Shown in pieces: positions 60,801-64,000 of a DNA stretch of 64,000 bases (position 1 is its first letter; every line of letters begins with the position of its first letter). A program made the translations under genes and the position numbers. Origin of the DNA: Polyodon spathula (taxonomy: Eukaryota > Chordata > Actinopteri > Acipenseriformes > Polyodontidae); contig NC_054534.1 in the NCBI RefSeq assembly GCF_017654505.1, positions 23,188,189 to 23,252,188 of the forward strand, given 5' to 3'. The notes below the pieces were generated by a model. The model was given only the letters and a program-made list of their open reading frames with translations, did not search any database and was not told the DNA's origin.

Positions 60801-63165
60801 AACATAGAGCCATGTCATGTCGTGTGCTATTGCTTACTTGTTCAACACACCAAGGGCAATTCAGCAGGCTTTCAACTCTGACCTCAACCTGTACTATAGC
60901 ATAGTAGGATCACTAATAGAAAGGAACCCTTGCTATTTTATAAGTTTCATTTAAATCAGCAATTTGAAACAACTACAGATGCATTTATTCTCTGCAGGAA
61001 ACTTTCAATAAACGTTCTATCACCCTGCAGGGGTGTGTCCAGGATATCTCAATAGTACGTACCCATGTCTGTTGAGTAAAATGAAAACATTGCTCAGCCA
61101 CCCACATCGACACACCACACACTGACAATCACCCCAAACATCACAGCAAGGACTAAAGCTAAAAAAACACCAGATCAAAAAACAGATATAGCACTTCAGA
61201 ACAAGAATTAACAAGAGATAAAACTATATGTTGTTGTGAAGTTCTCTGAAGTGTATTCTATATTGTACATAGTTGTCTGTGTAAATATATATCTTTATTT
61301 GTATTGGCCACACACTAAAAAAAATGTACAAAAACATATTTTTTTGCCTTAAAGGAATTCTTCTACTCGCCATAACCAATGGTGAATCTTTTACCATCAC
61401 CCTGGTAAACCCAAAGAGACTGAAATAAACACAGTAGTTTATGGTTACAACTGACAAGTAGTAGAACACCACCTGCATCTCCATAGAGTGCTATGAGACA
61501 CATTTCACCCCAGTGCAGAGTGCTCTCCATTGTGAATATGCCAGAACTAACTTAGGAAGTTAGTGTTTGCTTTTGTCATCCGTGACAGCTGTACAGCTGA
61601 AATGTCAGTGTCTTTTACACGTACAGGTATGAAATACAACTTCTGTATTGCCGAATAGAAATTTAGACTGTGTTGTTCACACACATATGAATCATTTCAA
61701 ATAAGTCACTTGACTGTTTGTTAAGGTATTTTATCGGGTTTGCAGTTACCACAGAAGTTGACACATCTTAATGCTGTGTAAATCTGTTCAGGTTGCCTGC
61801 TTGCATGTGGTCAACAAAATGCAAGTATTGCTAAGCACACACTAAAAAGCTTCATCCAGTGAGCAAAACAATCCACCTCTATTTACAAAGAATTAACTTT
61901 TTTTCTGTAAAATTCATGTCAGTGTTTATTTATTGTCATTACCTCATTTGATCTAGTCATCTGCAAGCTCATGCTTATGCCCTAAAGCCATTATTCTTTA
62001 AACAGAAGAGAGAAACGTCTCCTTGTGTTTTATTATATCGAGCACTGTTTCCACAGACCCTGAGACACTTTAACATTGTCTAGTGGTATCAAAGCAAGGC
62101 ATTCATTGAAATAATAGATGCACTGTACTCCAGTGGAGAGGTAGTGTAACTTGACTGACATTTACTCACACAACAGGCAATTTCAAAAAAGGAGACTTGC
62201 TGCAAAATAATCATTTACATAAACTGACCCAGATGATAAGATTTCAACTGTTCCTAAACAAGCCACAAAGCAGACACAACAAAGTAATCTCAAACAATCA
62301 AAGGGTTTCTTCTTTCTTTCTTAGTTCTCCTTGGTTACTTTGACAGTGGCTGTAATGCTAAACGTACAGTAGAATGATTGTTTATTGTTTTCTTCCTGAT
62401 CCAATCTAGCTGGTGTTATCAGTAAACTATGAAAAGTTTTGTTGTGCAATACGAACCTGTCCATGGAAGATTCCATATCAATAAACAAAGCTCCTTCTTT
62501 CAGCCAGTGCTGTCAGTGTTTCCTTCCTGTGTGATGTCATCCACCAACCATCAGATGGTTTTGGTCCAGGAGTTGATTGCTTTAATGCCTTGAAAGGCTC
62601 CAGTATTAGGAGATGAATATATATCAGCACCTGTTTACAACAGTGAACCCATTAGGGGAAAGCAAAATATATTTTCTTCCAGATAGGTCTGTTGATATCG
62701 TATATGGTAAAAGTTTTAACAGCTTATTACTAATGATAGCATCTTGCACACAGGAAAAATTGCTTATTTCTTGCCTGTTACCTAAAACTTTACTTTTTAC
62801 ACTAGTTACATCTGATCACGCTGGCTGAATGTCATGTATTTTGACTAAACTGAAGTAGTACAACTGGCCTCCATCAAGGCAATTCCTGGATTTGGGTACT
62901 CAAATCCTCCGCTCACAAAAAGAAAGGCTAGCAATTTGTAATATCAAATATAAAAATACTTCTTTCCCTCACTTGTCACATATACCATATTTCACCTGGT
63001 TGATATATTTCACATTTAGCCATTGGTGTGGGGAATGTAGCCCATTCATTGTTTTTTCATTTTGTCAACAAAATCCTCACATGTGTTTCAGTTTCATATG
63101 AAAGATGACAAGCCTGGCTTGTCTGTCATTACATTATAAAATTAAACGAAATTCAAACTCGTTCT
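57895..63165. other. No gene seen
   Basis: Unique-looking AT-rich sequence. A TATATAAG at 58640-58647 lies upstream of a GGTAAGAAG donor-like site near 58683, but nothing else supports a promoter. A short direct repeat (GTGTTGTGTGCGACACTG and GTGTTGTGTGCTACACTG) lies at about 60165-60222. Confidence 0.5.
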
Positions 63166-63172
63166 AGCAGCT

Positions 63173-63604
63173 GTGGATGATCAACTGGTAATGTTAGAAA
63201 AGCAACTGCACCTATTGAACATGGCTTTAGAAATTCTGGAGAAAGACAGCTGCCTTAGCTTTCAAGACTACTCAGAAATGTCTACAATCACTCTGGCTCA
63301 CATGTGGCGCACAATGTCAGCAGAAAAGGAACCAAAGCAGCTATCCGCTGTGGAAATTTGTTTTCAATTACCGTTATGCGAAACTTGGGACCTTGTGAAT
63401 ATACCGCATTGGAAATCGAAGAAAGAGGCTGCAAATATGTCTGGAATGCTTGTGGGTGGGATATGTGTATGCTGGACAGCAACACATCCCTACCTCTTTC
63501 ATGTAGAACAGTGTTCTGAACATCTAATATTTCTTCATTTATCATCTCTTCATTGTATTGCTTTTCAAATAAACATGAACCAAGTGCTGTATGTACACAG
63601 CTGA
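63173..63604 (+). CDS. Unsupported open frame of 143 codons
   Basis: The second longest frame after the LINE. It begins MDDQLVMLEKQLHLLNMALE, which could form a short amphipathic helix, but the rest is mixed and carries no domain that I know. CGTTCTAGCAG just upstream could be a splice acceptor. It may be chance; AT-rich DNA of this length gives a few frames of this size. Confidence 0.12.
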   Translation: MDDQLVMLEKQLHLLNMALEILEKDSCLSFQDYSEMSTITLAHMWRTMSAEKEPKQLSAVEICFQLPLCETWDLVNIPHWKSKKEAANMSGMLVGGICVCWTATHPYLFHVEQCSEHLIFLHLSSLHCIAFQINMNQVLYVHS

Positions 63605-64000
63605 CAGTATAATATGTGCACTGGTGGTGCCCGATTTGAAAGAAACTGGATTTCCCCAGAGAAGATGAGGATTAAGTCTTCAAGTTGCACAGGTGGAGTC
63701 CCCACTAGATTTAATATCCTGTTGAACACAAAAGGGCAGTTCAACTAAATACAGAATAGAAATAGGAATTTAAAGTTGAAGTGCCATATTTAAGAAGACT
63801 GTTGGCATATTGGCAAGCAGTTTTGATGGGTAGTTGAAGCTGGTGTTCTGGGGGTGTCAAGGTTTACTTTCTGTTAAAGGAGAAAGCACTGTGGGCTATA
63901 CTTTCATTCACAGAAATTCAGTAAACAGACTTGTTATCTGTAGCCAGGTGAAGAGCAACTTAGTAAACAAAAGTTTATTTTTTTGTTTGTTTGTCTAAAA
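63605..64000. other. No gene seen
   Basis: AT-rich sequence up to the window edge, ending in a T/G-rich stretch. Nothing recognisable. Confidence 0.5.

Overview
The window reads as intergenic or intronic DNA from a vertebrate, most likely a ray-finned fish and plausibly a non-teleost such as a sturgeon or paddlefish. The pointers are the AT-rich background, many long (TA)n, (CA)n, (ATT)n and (TTC)n microsatellites, and the mix of transposons: a CR1-group LINE with an 8-base tail repeat, fish-type Tc1 elements, a tyrosine-recombinase (DIRS/Ngaro-like) retrotransposon and a gmr1-like Ty3/gypsy element. The species is an inference. I found no host gene that I can name, no tRNA or rRNA gene and no CRISPR array. 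Nearly every coding signal belongs to a mobile element.

Layout. 1-5.5 kb: no gene, one GC-richer block, a long (TA)n tract. 5.6-9.8 kb: a decayed tyrosine-recombinase retrotransposon (Gag zinc knuckle, RT, RNase H, recombinase), preceded by an LTR-like fragment. 10.8-11.7 kb: a possible LTR and an antisense LINE RT scrap. 14.0 kb: a 69-base tail of the same LINE family found whole at 50 kb. 19.4-20.4 kb and 22.5-23.8 kb: two dead Tc1-like transposons; the second sits inside a (TA)n tract. An unexplained open frame follows the first. 26.2-26.6 kb: antisense LTR-like promoter block. 29.4-32.3 kb: gypsy element with integrase upstream of RT, and a related solo LTR at 35.0-35.7 kb. 37.8-38.5 kb: a small inverted-repeat element split by a solo LTR. 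42-50 kb: several low-copy repeats, including an inverted-repeat element with a telomere-like core. 50.3-52.3 kb: a 5'-truncated CR1-group LINE with an open RT frame of about 655 codons, the only long intact coding region. 52.6-64 kb: almost featureless apart from microsatellites.

There is no operon or pathway here. The elements interact only by insertion: nesting, truncation to solo LTRs, and choice of TA targets. The most interesting observations are the Ty1/copia-like domain order (IN-RT-RH) in a Ty3/gypsy element, the recognisable catalytic residues of the tyrosine recombinase, the dated nesting at 37.8 kb, and several repeat families visible only by comparing distant parts of the window.
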